Part shown: positions 8,301 to 17,770 of the stretch, in pieces
Numbering within the stretch: the stretch's first letter is position 1
Layout of the letters: each line of letters opens with the position of its first letter
Assembly: GCF_040930455.2 (NCBI RefSeq)
Contig: NZ_CP170494.1
Source of the DNA: Neopusillimonas maritima
GTDB taxonomy: Bacteria > Pseudomonadota > Gammaproteobacteria > Burkholderiales > Burkholderiaceae_B
Direction: 5' to 3' (one strand)
Length of the DNA: 64,000 nucleotides
Notes under the pieces: model-generated
The model's input: the letters and a program-made list of their open reading frames with translations, nothing else
Database searches by the model: none
What the model was told of the DNA's origin: nothing
Translations under genes and position numbers: made by a program

Positions 8301-10607
8301 ATGGACGCCAAGGCGGACCTTTCTAAACTGGCACTCGACTACCACGCCAACCCCCAGCCCGGAAAAATTTCCGTTACACCCACCAAAACATTGGCCAATC
8401 AAGACGACTTGTCTTTGGCATACTCGCCCGGGGTTGCGGTGGCCAGCATGGCCATTTACGAGGGCGGAGAAGAAGCGGCGGCCAAGTACACATCACGCTC
8501 CAATCTGGTCGGTGTAGTGACCAACGGGACGGCTGTTCTGGGCTTGGGTAATATTGGCCCGCTGGCGGCAAAACCCGTCATGGAAGGCAAAGGTTGTTTG
8601 TTCAAAAAATTCGCCGGTATCGACGTTTTCGATATCGAATTAGCTGAAAACGATCCTGATAAGCTGGTTGATATCATCGCTGCAATGGAGCCCACACTGG
8701 GTGGTGTCAACCTTGAAGACATCAAAGCGCCGGAATGCTTCTATATTGAAAAGAAGTTGCGCGAACGCATGAAAATCCCCGTCTTCCACGACGACCAACA
8801 TGGTACCGCCATTATTTCAGCCGCCGCCATTCTGAATGGGCTGAAAGTGGTGAACAAAAAAATGGACGAGGTGAAACTGGTGTGTTCGGGGGCCGGTGCT
8901 GCAGCCATCGCCTGCTTGAACCTGCTGGTACATTTGGGCCTAAAGAAAGAAAACACCTACGTGGTTGATTCGCGCGGCGTAATTTGGGAGGGCCGTGACG
9001 AAAACATGGAACCCACCAAAGCCGCTTACGCCCAAAAAACCGATGCCCGCACACTGGCTGATGTCTGCGCAGACGCGGACGTGTTTCTAGGTTGCTCGGC
9101 ACCCGGTGTACTGAAAGCGGAAATGGTCAAAAGCATGGCGGAACGTCCGCTCATTCTGGCACTGGCCAACCCCGAACCGGAAATACGACCTGAACTTGCG
9201 AAAGAAGTTCGTCCGGATTGCGTCATTGCAACTGGTCGTTCCGACTACCCGAATCAAGTGAACAACGTGTTGTGCTTCCCCTTCATTTTCCGCGGCGCCA
9301 TGGATGTCGGTGCGACGGTCATTAACGAGGAGATGAAGCTGGCGTGTGTTAAAGCCATCGCCGAACTGGCGGAAGCAGAACAAAACGACGAAGTTGCAAT
9401 GGCGTATGCGGGGCAGGAACTGAGCTTCGGGCCTGACTACATTATCCCGAAACCATTCGACCCGCGCCTTATTATCAAAATTGCGCCCGCAGTAGCCGAA
9501 GCCGCGACCGTTTCGGGCGTAGCCCGGCGCCCCATTGAAGACATGGAGGCATATCGGCAAAAGCTTATGAGCCTGGTGTACCACACCGGCCAGCTAATGC
9601 GACCTTTGTTCATGCAAGCCAAAAATGCGCCCAAGCGCGTTATCTACGCCGACGGTGAAGACGAACGCGTATTGCGCGCAATACAAACTGTGCTTGACGA
9701 AAACATTGCCAAACCGATTCTAATCGGTCGCCCGGCCGTCATTGACATGCGCGTGCGCAAATTTGGTCTGCGATTGATTCCGGGCGAGAACATCGAAATT
9801 GTGAATCCCGAAGACGATGAGCGCTTCCACGAAACCTGGACAGGCTACTACAAGCTTCAAGGGCGCAATGGCGTGACGCCTGAAATTGCCAAGGCAATGG
9901 TACGCAAGCACAACTCCCTCATCGGCGCCATGCTGCTCCAGCGCGGCGACGCCGATGCCCTGATTTGCGGTGTATCCAGCCGTTTTGACAACCAACTACG
10001 TTACATCGACGAGGTTATCGGCCTGAAGCCCGGCGTACAAACTTATGGGGCCATGAACGTTCTCATGCTGCCCGATCAAACGCTATTCATATGCGACACA
10101 CACGTAAACGAAAATCCTTCAGCCGAAGAGATTGCCGAAATGACAATTCAGGCGGCTGCGGAAATTCTGCGTTTTGGTGTTGTACCGAAAATCGCCCTGC
10201 TCTCACATTCCAACTTCGGCAGTCGTCCAACGGAGTCTTCGCGCAAAATGTCCAAAGCACGGCAACTCATTAATGAACGTGCACCGTATTTGGAAATAGA
10301 CGGTGAAATGCATGCCGATGCCGCCCTTTCAGAAAAAATTCGCAATAAAGCCTACCCCGACTCAACACTGAAAGGCCCGGCAAACCTATTGATCACACCG
10401 AACCTGGATGCCGGCAACATTACCTACAACATGTTGAAAATGACCGGAAGTAATGGCGTCTCCATGGGGCCCGTCTTACTTGGGGCGGCACGTCCGGTCC
10501 ATATCCTGACCACAAGCGCCACGGTTCGACGTATTGTGAACATGACCGCACTGGCGGTTGTGGATGCCCAACAAGAGTCTCAAGCCAAACACGCTTCGAA
10601 CACGTGA
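8301..10607 (+). CDS. maeB: NADP-dependent malic enzyme with phosphotransacetylase-like domain
   Basis: Oxidatively decarboxylates malate to pyruvate with NADP+, linking the TCA cycle to pyruvate and NADPH. 768 residues from the ATG at 8301, chosen because an AGGAG lies 8 bases upstream; an in-frame TTG at 8280 has no such site. Residues about 1-430 are the malic-enzyme part (LAYSPGVAVASM, FHDDQHGTAI, the NAD(P) fold VCSGAGAAAIACLNLL). Residues about 435-768 are a phosphotransacetylase-like domain (RVIYADGEDERVLRA, LLSHSNFGS), a regulatory appendage typical of MaeB. A terminator follows. Confidence 0.97.
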   Translation: MDAKADLSKLALDYHANPQPGKISVTPTKTLANQDDLSLAYSPGVAVASMAIYEGGEEAAAKYTSRSNLVGVVTNGTAVLGLGNIGPLAAKPVMEGKGCLFKKFAGIDVFDIELAENDPDKLVDIIAAMEPTLGGVNLEDIKAPECFYIEKKLRERMKIPVFHDDQHGTAIISAAAILNGLKVVNKKMDEVKLVCSGAGAAAIACLNLLVHLGLKKENTYVVDSRGVIWEGRDENMEPTKAAYAQKTDARTLADVCADADVFLGCSAPGVLKAEMVKSMAERPLILALANPEPEIRPELAKEVRPDCVIATGRSDYPNQVNNVLCFPFIFRGAMDVGATVINEEMKLACVKAIAELAEAEQNDEVAMAYAGQELSFGPDYIIPKPFDPRLIIKIAPAVAEAATVSGVARRPIEDMEAYRQKLMSLVYHTGQLMRPLFMQAKNAPKRVIYADGEDERVLRAIQTVLDENIAKPILIGRPAVIDMRVRKFGLRLIPGENIEIVNPEDDERFHETWTGYYKLQGRNGVTPEIAKAMVRKHNSLIGAMLLQRGDADALICGVSSRFDNQLRYIDEVIGLKPGVQTYGAMNVLMLPDQTLFICDTHVNENPSAEEIAEMTIQAAAEILRFGVVPKIALLSHSNFGSRPTESSRKMSKARQLINERAPYLEIDGEMHADAALSEKIRNKAYPDSTLKGPANLLITPNLDAGNITYNMLKMTGSNGVSMGPVLLGAARPVHILTTSATVRRIVNMTALAVVDAQQESQAKHASNT

Positions 10608-10622
10608 TTGTCAGAGCGCAAT

Positions 10623-10664
10623 AAAAGAGGCTGCCGGAATCATCTCGGCAGCCTCTTTTTTTTT
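10623..10664 (+). terminator. Terminator of maeB, probably also serving gltA
   Basis: A hairpin with arms AGAGGCTGCCG / CGGCAGCCTCT followed by T9 on the plus strand. On the minus strand the same hairpin is followed by TTTTATT, so it can stop gltA transcripts too. A second dyad (GCTCCCGCC / GGCGGGAGC, 10672-10709) without a T-run lies between it and the gltA stop. Confidence 0.88.
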
Positions 10665-10726
10665 AACATTTAGCTCCCGCCGGCTGCCTTAAAAGACACC
10701 TGGCGGGAGCAACCAATGTATAAAAA

Positions 10727-12025
10727 TTAACGCTTAATGTCGCGAACCGCGGAACCCGTGTACAACTGACGCGGACGGCCAATTTTGTACTCAGGGTCGG
10801 ACAACATTTCATCCCACTGAGCGATCCAGCCCACGGTACGAGCCAAAGCGAAAATAGCCGTAAACAATGGGGTGGGAATACCAATGGCACGCTGAACAAT
10901 GCCCGAATAGAAGTCAACGTTCGGATAGAGTTTGCGGTCAACGAAGTATGGATCTTCCAGCGCAATACGCTCAAGCTCCATCGCCAGTTTGAACAAGGGG
11001 TCGTTTTCCAGGCCCAATGCTGTCAAAACTTCCTTGCATGTTGCCTGCATTAACTTGGCGCGTGGGTCGTAATTCTTGTATACGCGATGACCAAAGCCCA
11101 TAAGACGAACGCCTGAAGACTTGTCTTTGACTTTCTCCATAAACTCGCCCACTTTAGCCACACCACCTTCAGCTTGAAGCTGCTCCAGCATTTGCAGGCA
11201 AGCTTCATTGGCTCCACCGTGAGCAGGGCCCCACAAGCAGGCTACGCCGGCAGCAATGGCCGCGAACGGGTTAGTTCCGGACGACCCGCACAAACGCACT
11301 GTTGAGGTGGACGCGTTTTGCTCATGATCGGCATGCAAAATGAAGATGCGGTCAAGCGCACGTTCAACCACTTCATTTACTTGATAGTCTTCGCAAGGCG
11401 TGGCAAACATCATGCGCAGGAAATTTCCGGTGTAGGAAAGATCATTACGCGGGTAGATGTAAGGTTGGCCTTGATTGTATTTGTATGCCATGGCCACCAG
11501 CGTAGGCATTTTGGCAATAAGACGAATTGCCGAAATTTCGCGATGACGTGGATTGGTGATGTCGGTTGAGTCGTGATAGAACGCCGACAATGCACCCACC
11601 AAACCTGTAAGCACTGCCATCGGGTGAGCGTCGCGACGGAACCCGCGCATGAACAACTGCAATTGCTCGTGCACCATGGTGTGGTGCGTTACCAGGCTAT
11701 CAAAATCTTGCTTCTGCTTGTCATCAGGCAGTTCGCCGTTCAGGATCAGGTAGCTGACATCCATAAAGTCGCAGTTCTCAGCCAACTGCTCAATAGGATA
11801 GCCACGATACAACAACTGGCCTTTGTCGCCGTCGATGTAAGTAATGGCCGATTCGCACGAAGCCGTTGCCAGGAAGCCCGGATCGTAGGTAAACATTCCG
11901 GTTTGGCCGTACAGCTTGCGAATGTCAATAACGTCGGGCCCAATCGTGCCCTGGTACACCGGAAACTCAACCGATGCGCTATCGTCTGAGAACGATAGGG
12001 TGGCTTTTTTATCTGACAGTTGCAT
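10727..12025 (-). CDS. gltA: Citrate synthase (type II, hexameric-type)
   Basis: Condenses oxaloacetate and acetyl-CoA to citrate, the entry step of the TCA cycle. 432 residues. Catalytic motifs: GGANEA, HADHEQNAST (active-site His), GFGHRVYKNYDPRAK and the C-terminal IGRPRQLYTG. The N-terminal beta-rich segment (residues 1-50) typical of NADH-regulated Gram-negative citrate synthases is present. It lies 17 bases after sdhE and ends the sdhCDAB-sdhE-gltA row; it may share their transcript. Confidence 0.97.
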   Translation of the reverse strand: MQLSDKKATLSFSDDSASVEFPVYQGTIGPDVIDIRKLYGQTGMFTYDPGFLATASCESAITYIDGDKGQLLYRGYPIEQLAENCDFMDVSYLILNGELPDDKQKQDFDSLVTHHTMVHEQLQLFMRGFRRDAHPMAVLTGLVGALSAFYHDSTDITNPRHREISAIRLIAKMPTLVAMAYKYNQGQPYIYPRNDLSYTGNFLRMMFATPCEDYQVNEVVERALDRIFILHADHEQNASTSTVRLCGSSGTNPFAAIAAGVACLWGPAHGGANEACLQMLEQLQAEGGVAKVGEFMEKVKDKSSGVRLMGFGHRVYKNYDPRAKLMQATCKEVLTALGLENDPLFKLAMELERIALEDPYFVDRKLYPNVDFYSGIVQRAIGIPTPLFTAIFALARTVGWIAQWDEMLSDPEYKIGRPRQLYTGSAVRDIKR

Positions 12026-12042
12026 TACTTTTCCTCAAAAAT

Positions 12043-12306
12043 TTACAGCTCCCGCATTTGCTTTACCAGACGCTGGATATCAGGCGTGTTGTACACCCCT
12101 TCCAGCTCCTTGCGGCCCAGCAATACGTCAAGCAAATCGTTATCGCCCATATCGAACAAACAGGTCAACGCGGCGACATCGGCAGTGGTTAGTTGAGTTT
12201 CGTACTGATCGAGAAACTTCGTGATGATCAGGTCGTTCTCCAACAAACCGCGTCGTGCCCGCCAACGCAGGCGGGCACGCTCAAGTTCAGTCAATTCTTT
12301 GCTCAT
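12043..12306 (-). CDS. sdhE: FAD assembly factor SdhE
   Basis: Small protein that promotes covalent flavin attachment to SdhA. 87 residues from the ATG at 12306; the frame is open further upstream but the family starts here (MSKELTELERARLRWRARRG). The RGLLEND motif matches the conserved RGxxE of SdhE/YgfY, which is needed for flavinylation. It sits between sdhB (14 bases upstream) and gltA (17 bases downstream), the usual place in betaproteobacteria. Confidence 0.93.
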   Translation of the reverse strand: MSKELTELERARLRWRARRGLLENDLIITKFLDQYETQLTTADVAALTCLFDMGDNDLLDVLLGRKELEGVYNTPDIQRLVKQMREL

Positions 12307-12320
12307 ACACTCACAGCACG

Positions 12321-13037
12321 TTAAATGCTGCGACGAACCAGCAATTCTTTGATTTTTCCGATTGCCTTGGACGGATTCAACCCTTTCGGACAGACTTCCG
12401 TACAGTTCATGATGGTATGGCAACGGAACAAACGATAAGGATCCTCAAGATTATCCAAACGTTCGGCCGTTGCTTCATCACGTGAATCGGCAATAAACCG
12501 GTAGGCCTGCAACAAACCTGCCGGGCCAACGAACTTGTCGGGGTTCCACCAGAACGACGGGCAAGACGTTGAACAACAGGCACAAAGAATGCACTCATAT
12601 AAGCCATCGATCTCTTCACGGGCCGCCGGCGTTTGCAGGCGTTCGCGCTCTGGAGGAGGCTGATCGTTGATCAGGAACGGCTTAACCGAATGGTACTGAT
12701 TGAAGAAATGTGTCATGTCGACGATCAGATCCCGCACCACCGGCAACCCGGGCAGTGGTCGCAGCACAATGGGCTGCTTCAACTCGCGCAGGTTAGTGGT
12801 ACAAGCCAAACCATTACGGCCATTGATGTTCATTGCGTCGGAACCACATACCCCTTCACGACATGAACGACGAATAGCCAGACTGTCGTCGACATCATTC
12901 TTGATCCGCACCAAGGCATCGAGCAGCATTTTGTCGGTTGGCTGCAGCTCAACCTCGAGTTTCTGCATGTACGGACGCTCGTCCTTGTCGGGATCGTAGC
13001 GATAAATTTCAAACTTGACGATACGTTTTTCGCTCAT
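12321..13037 (-). CDS. sdhB: Succinate dehydrogenase iron-sulfur subunit
   Basis: Carries electrons from the SdhA flavin to the membrane quinone site. 238 residues. Cysteine ligands for the three clusters are visible: [2Fe-2S] in SCREGVCGSDAMNINGRNGL with a following Cys; [4Fe-4S] in CILCACCSTSCPSFWWN; and [3Fe-4S] in CHTIMNCTEVCPKGLNP. Located 12 bases after sdhA. Confidence 0.98.
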   Translation of the reverse strand: MSEKRIVKFEIYRYDPDKDERPYMQKLEVELQPTDKMLLDALVRIKNDVDDSLAIRRSCREGVCGSDAMNINGRNGLACTTNLRELKQPIVLRPLPGLPVVRDLIVDMTHFFNQYHSVKPFLINDQPPPERERLQTPAAREEIDGLYECILCACCSTSCPSFWWNPDKFVGPAGLLQAYRFIADSRDEATAERLDNLEDPYRLFRCHTIMNCTEVCPKGLNPSKAIGKIKELLVRRSI

Positions 13038-13049
13038 TTCAATTCCTGC

Positions 13050-14828
13050 TTAGAAGGTCCGTGCCTTGGGTGGGACGCTTTCAACCGTTAACGGCTGCAT
13101 TTGAACCGGCTTGTAATCGAGCTTGCCGCCGTTGGAATACCACATGGTGTGACGCAACCAGTTTTCATCATCACGATCGGGGTGATCGCTCAAGGCGTGG
13201 GCACCGCGGCTTTCCGTACGGTTTGCCGCCGACTTGATCGTGGCCCTGGCCACTTCAATCATGTTGGTAACTTCCAATGCTTCGATACGCGCTGTATTGA
13301 ACACTTTGGACTTGTCTGAAAAATACAGGTTGTCAACGCGTGGCACCAGCGCCTCAATGGCATCAACACCCTTGTTCAGCAATTCAAGCGTGCGGAATAC
13401 ACCGCAATGGAACTGCATCGCATTGCGCATATCGTTGCCGACGTCCTGCGATTTCTCTCCGGAGGTGCGGCGTTCCAGCTTATTCACGCGGTCAAGGGAG
13501 TAATCGATACTGGACTCGGGAATGGTCTCGTGTGCATGTTGGCGTTCAGGGTGAGCATCCACAATATGATTGCCCGCTGCACGGCCAAAGACAATAAGAT
13601 CCAGCAAGGAGTTCGTACCCAGACGATTGGCGCCGTGAACCGAAACGGCGGCGCACTCACCAATGGCATACAAGCCGTTAACCACCTTCGACTCGCCATT
13701 GTGCGTTTCGAGCACCTGGCCATGGTAGTTCGCAGGAATGCCGCCCATTTGGTAGTGAATGGTCGGCACGACGGGGATCGGCTCTTTGATGGGGTCGACG
13801 TTGCCAAACTTGATGGCAATTTCACGAATGGAAGGCAAACGCTTGTTGATAACATCGGCCCCCAGGTGATCGAGCTTCAGTAATACGTGATCGCCATTGG
13901 GGCCACAACCACGACCTTCCTTGATTTCCTGGTCCATGGAGCGGGAGACAAAATCGCGTGGCGCCAAATCTTTCAGTGTGGGCGCGTAACGTTCCATGAA
14001 ACGCTCGCCGTCTTTGTTCAGCAGAATACCGCCCTCACCGCGCACCCCTTCTGTAATGAGCACGCCGGCACCGGCCACACCCGTTGGGTGGAACTGCCAA
14101 AACTCCATGTCTTGCAACGGAATACCCGCACGCGCGGCCATACCCAGGCCGTCACCCGTGTTGATGAACGCATTGGTGGAAGCCGCCCAAATGCGACCTG
14201 CTCCGCCTGTGGCCAGCACTGTTGTTTTGGCTTCCAGAACGTAGATATCACCGGTTTCCATCTCCAGCGCGGTAACGCCCAGCACGTCGCCGGCATCGTT
14301 ACGCAACAAATCGAGGGCCATCCACTCTACAAAAAACTGAGTACGTGCAGCCACGTTGCGCTGATAAAGCGTGTGCAACATGGCATGACCGGTACGGTCG
14401 GCCGCCGCACAGGCACGCTGCACAGGCTTTTCACCGAAATTAGCCGTGTGGCCACCGAACGGACGCTGGTAAATAGTGCCATCGGCGTTACGGTCGAACG
14501 GCATACCAAAGTGCTCAAGCTCGTAAACCGCATTAGGCGCCTCACGGCACATAAACTCGATTGCGTCTTGATCGCCCAGCCAGTCGGACCCTTTCACGGT
14601 ATCGTACATGTGCCAATACCAGTGGTCTTCGCTCATGTTGCCCAACGAAGCGCTAACGCCGCCCTGAGCTGCGACCGTATGAGAGCGAGTAGGAAATACC
14701 TTGGACAACACCGCAACCGATAAACCCGCTTGCGCCAGTTGCAAGGAGCAACGCATGCCGGACCCGCCGGCGCCTACAACCACCACATCGAACTGGCGGC
14801 GAGGTAAGGATTTTTTGACAGCAGTCAC
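13050..14828 (-). CDS. sdhA: Succinate dehydrogenase flavoprotein subunit
   Basis: Oxidises succinate to fumarate at the cytoplasmic face of the membrane. 592 residues. N-terminal FAD fold VVVVGAGGSGMRCSLQLA; covalent-FAD His in TRSHTVAAQGG; capping-domain substrate residues around FHPTGVAGAG; catalytic Arg region near GANRLGTNSLLDLIVFGRA; C-terminal helical domain ending in PPKARTF. Three bases after sdhD. Confidence 0.98.
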   Translation of the reverse strand: MTAVKKSLPRRQFDVVVVGAGGSGMRCSLQLAQAGLSVAVLSKVFPTRSHTVAAQGGVSASLGNMSEDHWYWHMYDTVKGSDWLGDQDAIEFMCREAPNAVYELEHFGMPFDRNADGTIYQRPFGGHTANFGEKPVQRACAAADRTGHAMLHTLYQRNVAARTQFFVEWMALDLLRNDAGDVLGVTALEMETGDIYVLEAKTTVLATGGAGRIWAASTNAFINTGDGLGMAARAGIPLQDMEFWQFHPTGVAGAGVLITEGVRGEGGILLNKDGERFMERYAPTLKDLAPRDFVSRSMDQEIKEGRGCGPNGDHVLLKLDHLGADVINKRLPSIREIAIKFGNVDPIKEPIPVVPTIHYQMGGIPANYHGQVLETHNGESKVVNGLYAIGECAAVSVHGANRLGTNSLLDLIVFGRAAGNHIVDAHPERQHAHETIPESSIDYSLDRVNKLERRTSGEKSQDVGNDMRNAMQFHCGVFRTLELLNKGVDAIEALVPRVDNLYFSDKSKVFNTARIEALEVTNMIEVARATIKSAANRTESRGAHALSDHPDRDDENWLRHTMWYSNGGKLDYKPVQMQPLTVESVPPKARTF

Positions 14829-14831
14829 GGT

Positions 14832-15215
14832 TTATAGACTCCAAAGAACTTTAGCGAAATAAACAACAGAACCAATCAGCCACAAAACAGTCAGCACCTG
14901 AAGGAAAAGGCGCAGGCCTGCGGAAGTGACGTAGTCCATCCAGATATCGCGAACACCAATCCAAGCGTGCCAGGCCAGTGACAAAAACGCCAACGTTGCC
15001 AGCAACTGCCCTGCAGGTATTGCACCCAATTGGAAAGTGAACAAATTCTGCCAGCTTTCGAAGCTCATGCCCGACGTGAACAGAACCCCGAAAAACAGAA
15101 CCAGCGTGTAAACGGCCATGATGATGGCGGTACAACGCTGTACGATGAAATCAAATGTGCCGTAATGGGCACCCACAACCAAACGTTTAGTACCAATACG
15201 TTCCTGAGTAGCCAT
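14832..15215 (-). CDS. sdhD: Succinate dehydrogenase membrane anchor subunit SdhD
   Basis: 127-residue hydrophobic anchor with three predicted membrane helices (about 30-52, 65-85 and 100-122). The motif RCTAIIMAVY and the pattern SLAWHAWIGVRDIWMDY (heme and quinone side) are typical of SdhD. Its start codon shares a base with the stop of sdhC, which implies translational coupling. Confidence 0.93.
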   Translation of the reverse strand: MATQERIGTKRLVVGAHYGTFDFIVQRCTAIIMAVYTLVLFFGVLFTSGMSFESWQNLFTFQLGAIPAGQLLATLAFLSLAWHAWIGVRDIWMDYVTSAGLRLFLQVLTVLWLIGSVVYFAKVLWSL

Positions 15216-15628
15216 TACCAGACTCCAAACAATTTAAGACCGAAGATCAATGTAAGTGCCAAACTGACACCAAACACCACGCCGGCGCTCTTCTGAGCGG
15301 AAACCTTGTCCATGCCAATATGCAGGTCAAGAATCAAGTAGCGAATGCCGGCACAGAAATGGTGTAAATAACCCCAAATAAGAACCAGCAACACCAACTT
15401 GAACAACGGGTTGGAAACCCAGCCTTGGATGGACGCGAATGATTCGGGCGACGTCACGCTAAGGGCGAACAACGGCACAATAACCAGCGGCAAACAGAGA
15501 AAAAGCAATGCGCCGCTGACGCGGTGCAAAATAGAAGACTTGCCTGCCAAAGGCAGATGGTAGCTGAGAATCTGCGGCACGCTTAGATTGCGGTACTGCG
15601 GACGCGGCTTGGAAGCTGAATCGGACAT
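15215..15628 (-). CDS. sdhC: Succinate dehydrogenase cytochrome b556 subunit SdhC
   Basis: 137-residue cytochrome b subunit, first in sdhCDAB. The start at 15628 (MSDSASKPRPQYRN) has a GAGG 6-7 bases upstream; an upstream in-frame ATG would add seven residues. NLSVPQILSYHLPLAG and the quinone-site signature SILHRVSGALLF are visible, as is the heme-ligand helix (HHFCAGIRYLILDLHIG). Three membrane helices. Confidence 0.94.
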   Translation of the reverse strand: MSDSASKPRPQYRNLSVPQILSYHLPLAGKSSILHRVSGALLFLCLPLVIVPLFALSVTSPESFASIQGWVSNPLFKLVLLVLIWGYLHHFCAGIRYLILDLHIGMDKVSAQKSAGVVFGVSLALTLIFGLKLFGVW

Positions 15629-15718
15629 GATGGCCTCGAGGTTAAACAAACAATTTATTGCAAAATGCTATTAGTATTTTCGCTTATTTCCGGGAACGGG
15701 ATCAAATACAGTAACAAA

Positions 15719-16489
15719 TCAACTTAACGTATTACGGTAATGAAACCGGTCGGTAAGGTATAAGCCCCTTCTTAATTCCATAGGACGATCGCCGTAAGTG
15801 AACGACACACGCTCAACCTGGAGCACCGGACTTCCTGAAACAATATTCAAAAGCCCGGCCTGATCGTCGGAGGCGGCAACCGCCTTGATTTTCTCTTCGG
15901 CCCGCACCATGCTCACCCCATACTCTGACTCAAAAAGGGCGTACAAAGGGCCACGATAACGGGTCAACGATTCGGCCGTTAGCCCTTTGAATACAACGGC
16001 AGGCAACCAGATATCGTCCAGAATAGTGGGTGTTTGCTCAAAAGACAGCACACGACGCACGTTCACCACAGTATCAGATGGACGCAAATCCAATAATCGC
16101 GCAATATCAACCGGCGCCTTGATGCGCCTGCAGTCGATGATACGACTGCTTGAGGGCTTGACTTTACCGTCGTCGGGGGTAAGCCGCAAAAAACGAAACC
16201 GCACTTTTGCCTCGTTGTGCGTCGCCACAAAAGTGCCTTTACCCTGCCGGCGAATCAGTAAATGATCGGCGGCCAGCTCATCAATAGCCTTACGCACGGT
16301 TCCCTGGCTGACATTAAACCGCGCGGCCAGCTCGAACTCGCTGGGAATCGCCTCACCCGGCTTCCATTCACCCTGATCAAGGCTCTGCAATAGCAGTGCC
16401 TTGATTTGCTGATACAACGGGCTATACGCCGCGCTACTTGCCGCGCGACCCGCCATAACCGCATCGTCGATGGAAGAATGATCAGCCAT
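15719..16489 (-). CDS. GntR-family (HutC/UTRA subfamily) regulator of the TCA/methylcitrate block
   Basis: 256 residues. N-terminal winged helix-turn-helix (about 25-95: PLYQQIKALLLQSLDQGEWK, then PSEFELAARFNVSQGTVRKA and RRQGKGTFVATH). C-terminal UTRA ligand-binding domain (about 115-250), ending RPMELRRGLYLTDRFHYR. The gene is divergent from mdh and lies just downstream of the sdh operon. The 20-base dyad in its own divergent promoter recurs upstream of acnB, so it probably senses an acid metabolite and controls mdh, acnB and itself. The ligand cannot be read from the sequence. Confidence 0.85.
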   Translation of the reverse strand: MADHSSIDDAVMAGRAASSAAYSPLYQQIKALLLQSLDQGEWKPGEAIPSEFELAARFNVSQGTVRKAIDELAADHLLIRRQGKGTFVATHNEAKVRFRFLRLTPDDGKVKPSSSRIIDCRRIKAPVDIARLLDLRPSDTVVNVRRVLSFEQTPTILDDIWLPAVVFKGLTAESLTRYRGPLYALFESEYGVSMVRAEEKIKAVAASDDQAGLLNIVSGSPVLQVERVSFTYGDRPMELRRGLYLTDRFHYRNTLS

Positions 16490-16576
16490 ACTTGTAACAG
16501 GATTCTGTGCCTAGCACCGGATTCGAAAACGCCCGCCATTCTCGCACGCTTCGCGTTTTCTGTCTAATACTCTTTT

Positions 16577-16628
16577 GTCTTATATAAGATATAAGATAGT
16601 TGACGGCAGGGGTAATTTCCACTAATCT
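16577..16628 (+). promoter_or_regulatory. Predicted GntR operator and mdh promoter
   Basis: A dyad GTCTTATATAAGATATAAGA (16577-16596) lies 3 bases upstream of a predicted -35 TTGACG (16600-16605), with a 17-base spacer and -10 TAATCT (16623-16628). The identical 20-mer with identical 3-base spacing occurs upstream of acnB. Inside it is the perfect 12-base palindrome TCTTATATAAGA. Position directly upstream of -35 suits an activator, but repression by overlap is possible. The site is also in the divergent gntR promoter region. Confidence 0.72.
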
Positions 16629-16699
16629 TCAAACGATTTAAACTGCAGGGTTGAGTTACCACATTTAATTCTGTTCTCACCTTTTTCGGAGATTTGCTC

Positions 16700-17689
16700 A
16701 TGTCAAAACCCGCCATGCGCGTTGCCGTAACCGGCGCTGCCGGCCAAATTGGTTACGCTCTTTTGTTCCGCATCGCTTCCGGCGAAATGCTGGGTAAAGA
16801 CCAACCGGTTATTTTGCAACTGCTGGAAATTCCAGATGAAAAAGCCCAAAAAGCGCTGAAAGGCGTCATGATGGAACTGGACGACTGCGCATTTCCGTTG
16901 CTTGAAAGCATGACAGCTCACAGCGACCCACGTGAAGCGTTCAAAGACGCCGACGTTGCTTTGCTGGTTGGCTCACGCCCTCGCGGCCCCGGCATGGAAC
17001 GCAAAGACCTGCTGCAAATGAACGCCAAAATTTTCACCGAGCAAGGCAAAGCATTGAATGACGTTGCTTCGCGCAATGTGAAGGTTCTGGTTGTGGGTAA
17101 CCCCGCCAACACCAATGCTTACATTGCCATGAAGTCGGCCCCCGACCTGCCCGCTGAAAATTTCACCGCCATGCTGCGCCTGGACCACAACCGCGCCTTA
17201 TCGCAGCTGGCCGAGAAGTCCGGCAAGAAAGTAGCCGACATCGAAAAACTGATCGTGTGGGGCAATCACTCGCCCACCATGTACCCCGACATCCGTTTTG
17301 CCACAGCGAACGGCGACAAGCTTGCCGAAGTCATCAATGACGACGCCTGGAACCGCGACACCTTTATTCCTACCGTCGGTAAGCGCGGCGCCGCCATCAT
17401 CGAGGCACGTGGCCTGTCTTCAGCCGCATCCGCCGCCAATGCCGCCATTGATCACGTGCGCGACTGGGTGTTGGGCTCAAACGGCAAGTGGGTCACCATG
17501 GGCATCCCCTCAGATGGCTCCTACGGTATTCCCGAAGGCATCATGTACGGCTTCCCGGTTACCACGGAAAACGGTAAGTACAAAATTGTTGAAGGGCTGG
17601 ACATCGATTCGTTCTCACGCGAGCGCATGGACAAAACCTTGAACGAACTGCTTGAAGAGCGCGACGGCGTTAAAGACCTGTTGAACTAA
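16700..17689 (+). CDS. mdh: Malate dehydrogenase
   Basis: NAD-dependent oxidation of malate to oxaloacetate. 329 residues from the ATG at 16700, which has CGGAG 7-8 bases upstream. N-terminal nucleotide fold VAVTGAAGQIGYALLF; substrate-binding Arg motif RPRGPGMERKDLL; NPANTNAYIA; LDHNRALSQLA; and the proton-relay His in WGNHSPTMYPD. It is the group resembling cytosolic MDH, common in betaproteobacteria. A terminator follows before prpB. Confidence 0.97.
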   Translation: MSKPAMRVAVTGAAGQIGYALLFRIASGEMLGKDQPVILQLLEIPDEKAQKALKGVMMELDDCAFPLLESMTAHSDPREAFKDADVALLVGSRPRGPGMERKDLLQMNAKIFTEQGKALNDVASRNVKVLVVGNPANTNAYIAMKSAPDLPAENFTAMLRLDHNRALSQLAEKSGKKVADIEKLIVWGNHSPTMYPDIRFATANGDKLAEVINDDAWNRDTFIPTVGKRGAAIIEARGLSSAASAANAAIDHVRDWVLGSNGKWVTMGIPSDGSYGIPEGIMYGFPVTTENGKYKIVEGLDIDSFSRERMDKTLNELLEERDGVKDLLN

Positions 17690-17728
17690 TCGCAGGCCTT
17701 TTGCGCCAGGTAGCAATACCTTCACACT

Positions 17729-17755
17729 AAAGGCCTCGTCATGAGGCCTTTTTTT
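17729..17755 (+). terminator. Terminator between mdh and prpB
   Basis: Hairpin AAAGGCCTC / GAGGCCTTT followed by a T-run. The prpB Shine-Dalgarno (AGGTG) comes right after the T-run, so readthrough could supply prpB. Confidence 0.85.
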
Positions 17756-17770
17756 CAGGTGATTAAATTT

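Noticed and set aside
13887..14723. Long plus-strand frame (278 codons) opposite sdhA
   Set aside because: It lies wholly antisense to the certain sdhA gene, has no recognisable family and no ribosome site; it is a codon-bias shadow.
17741..17770. Upstream ATG start for prpB
   Set aside because: It lies inside the mdh terminator hairpin; the ATG at 17771 has a proper AGGTG and fits the family start.
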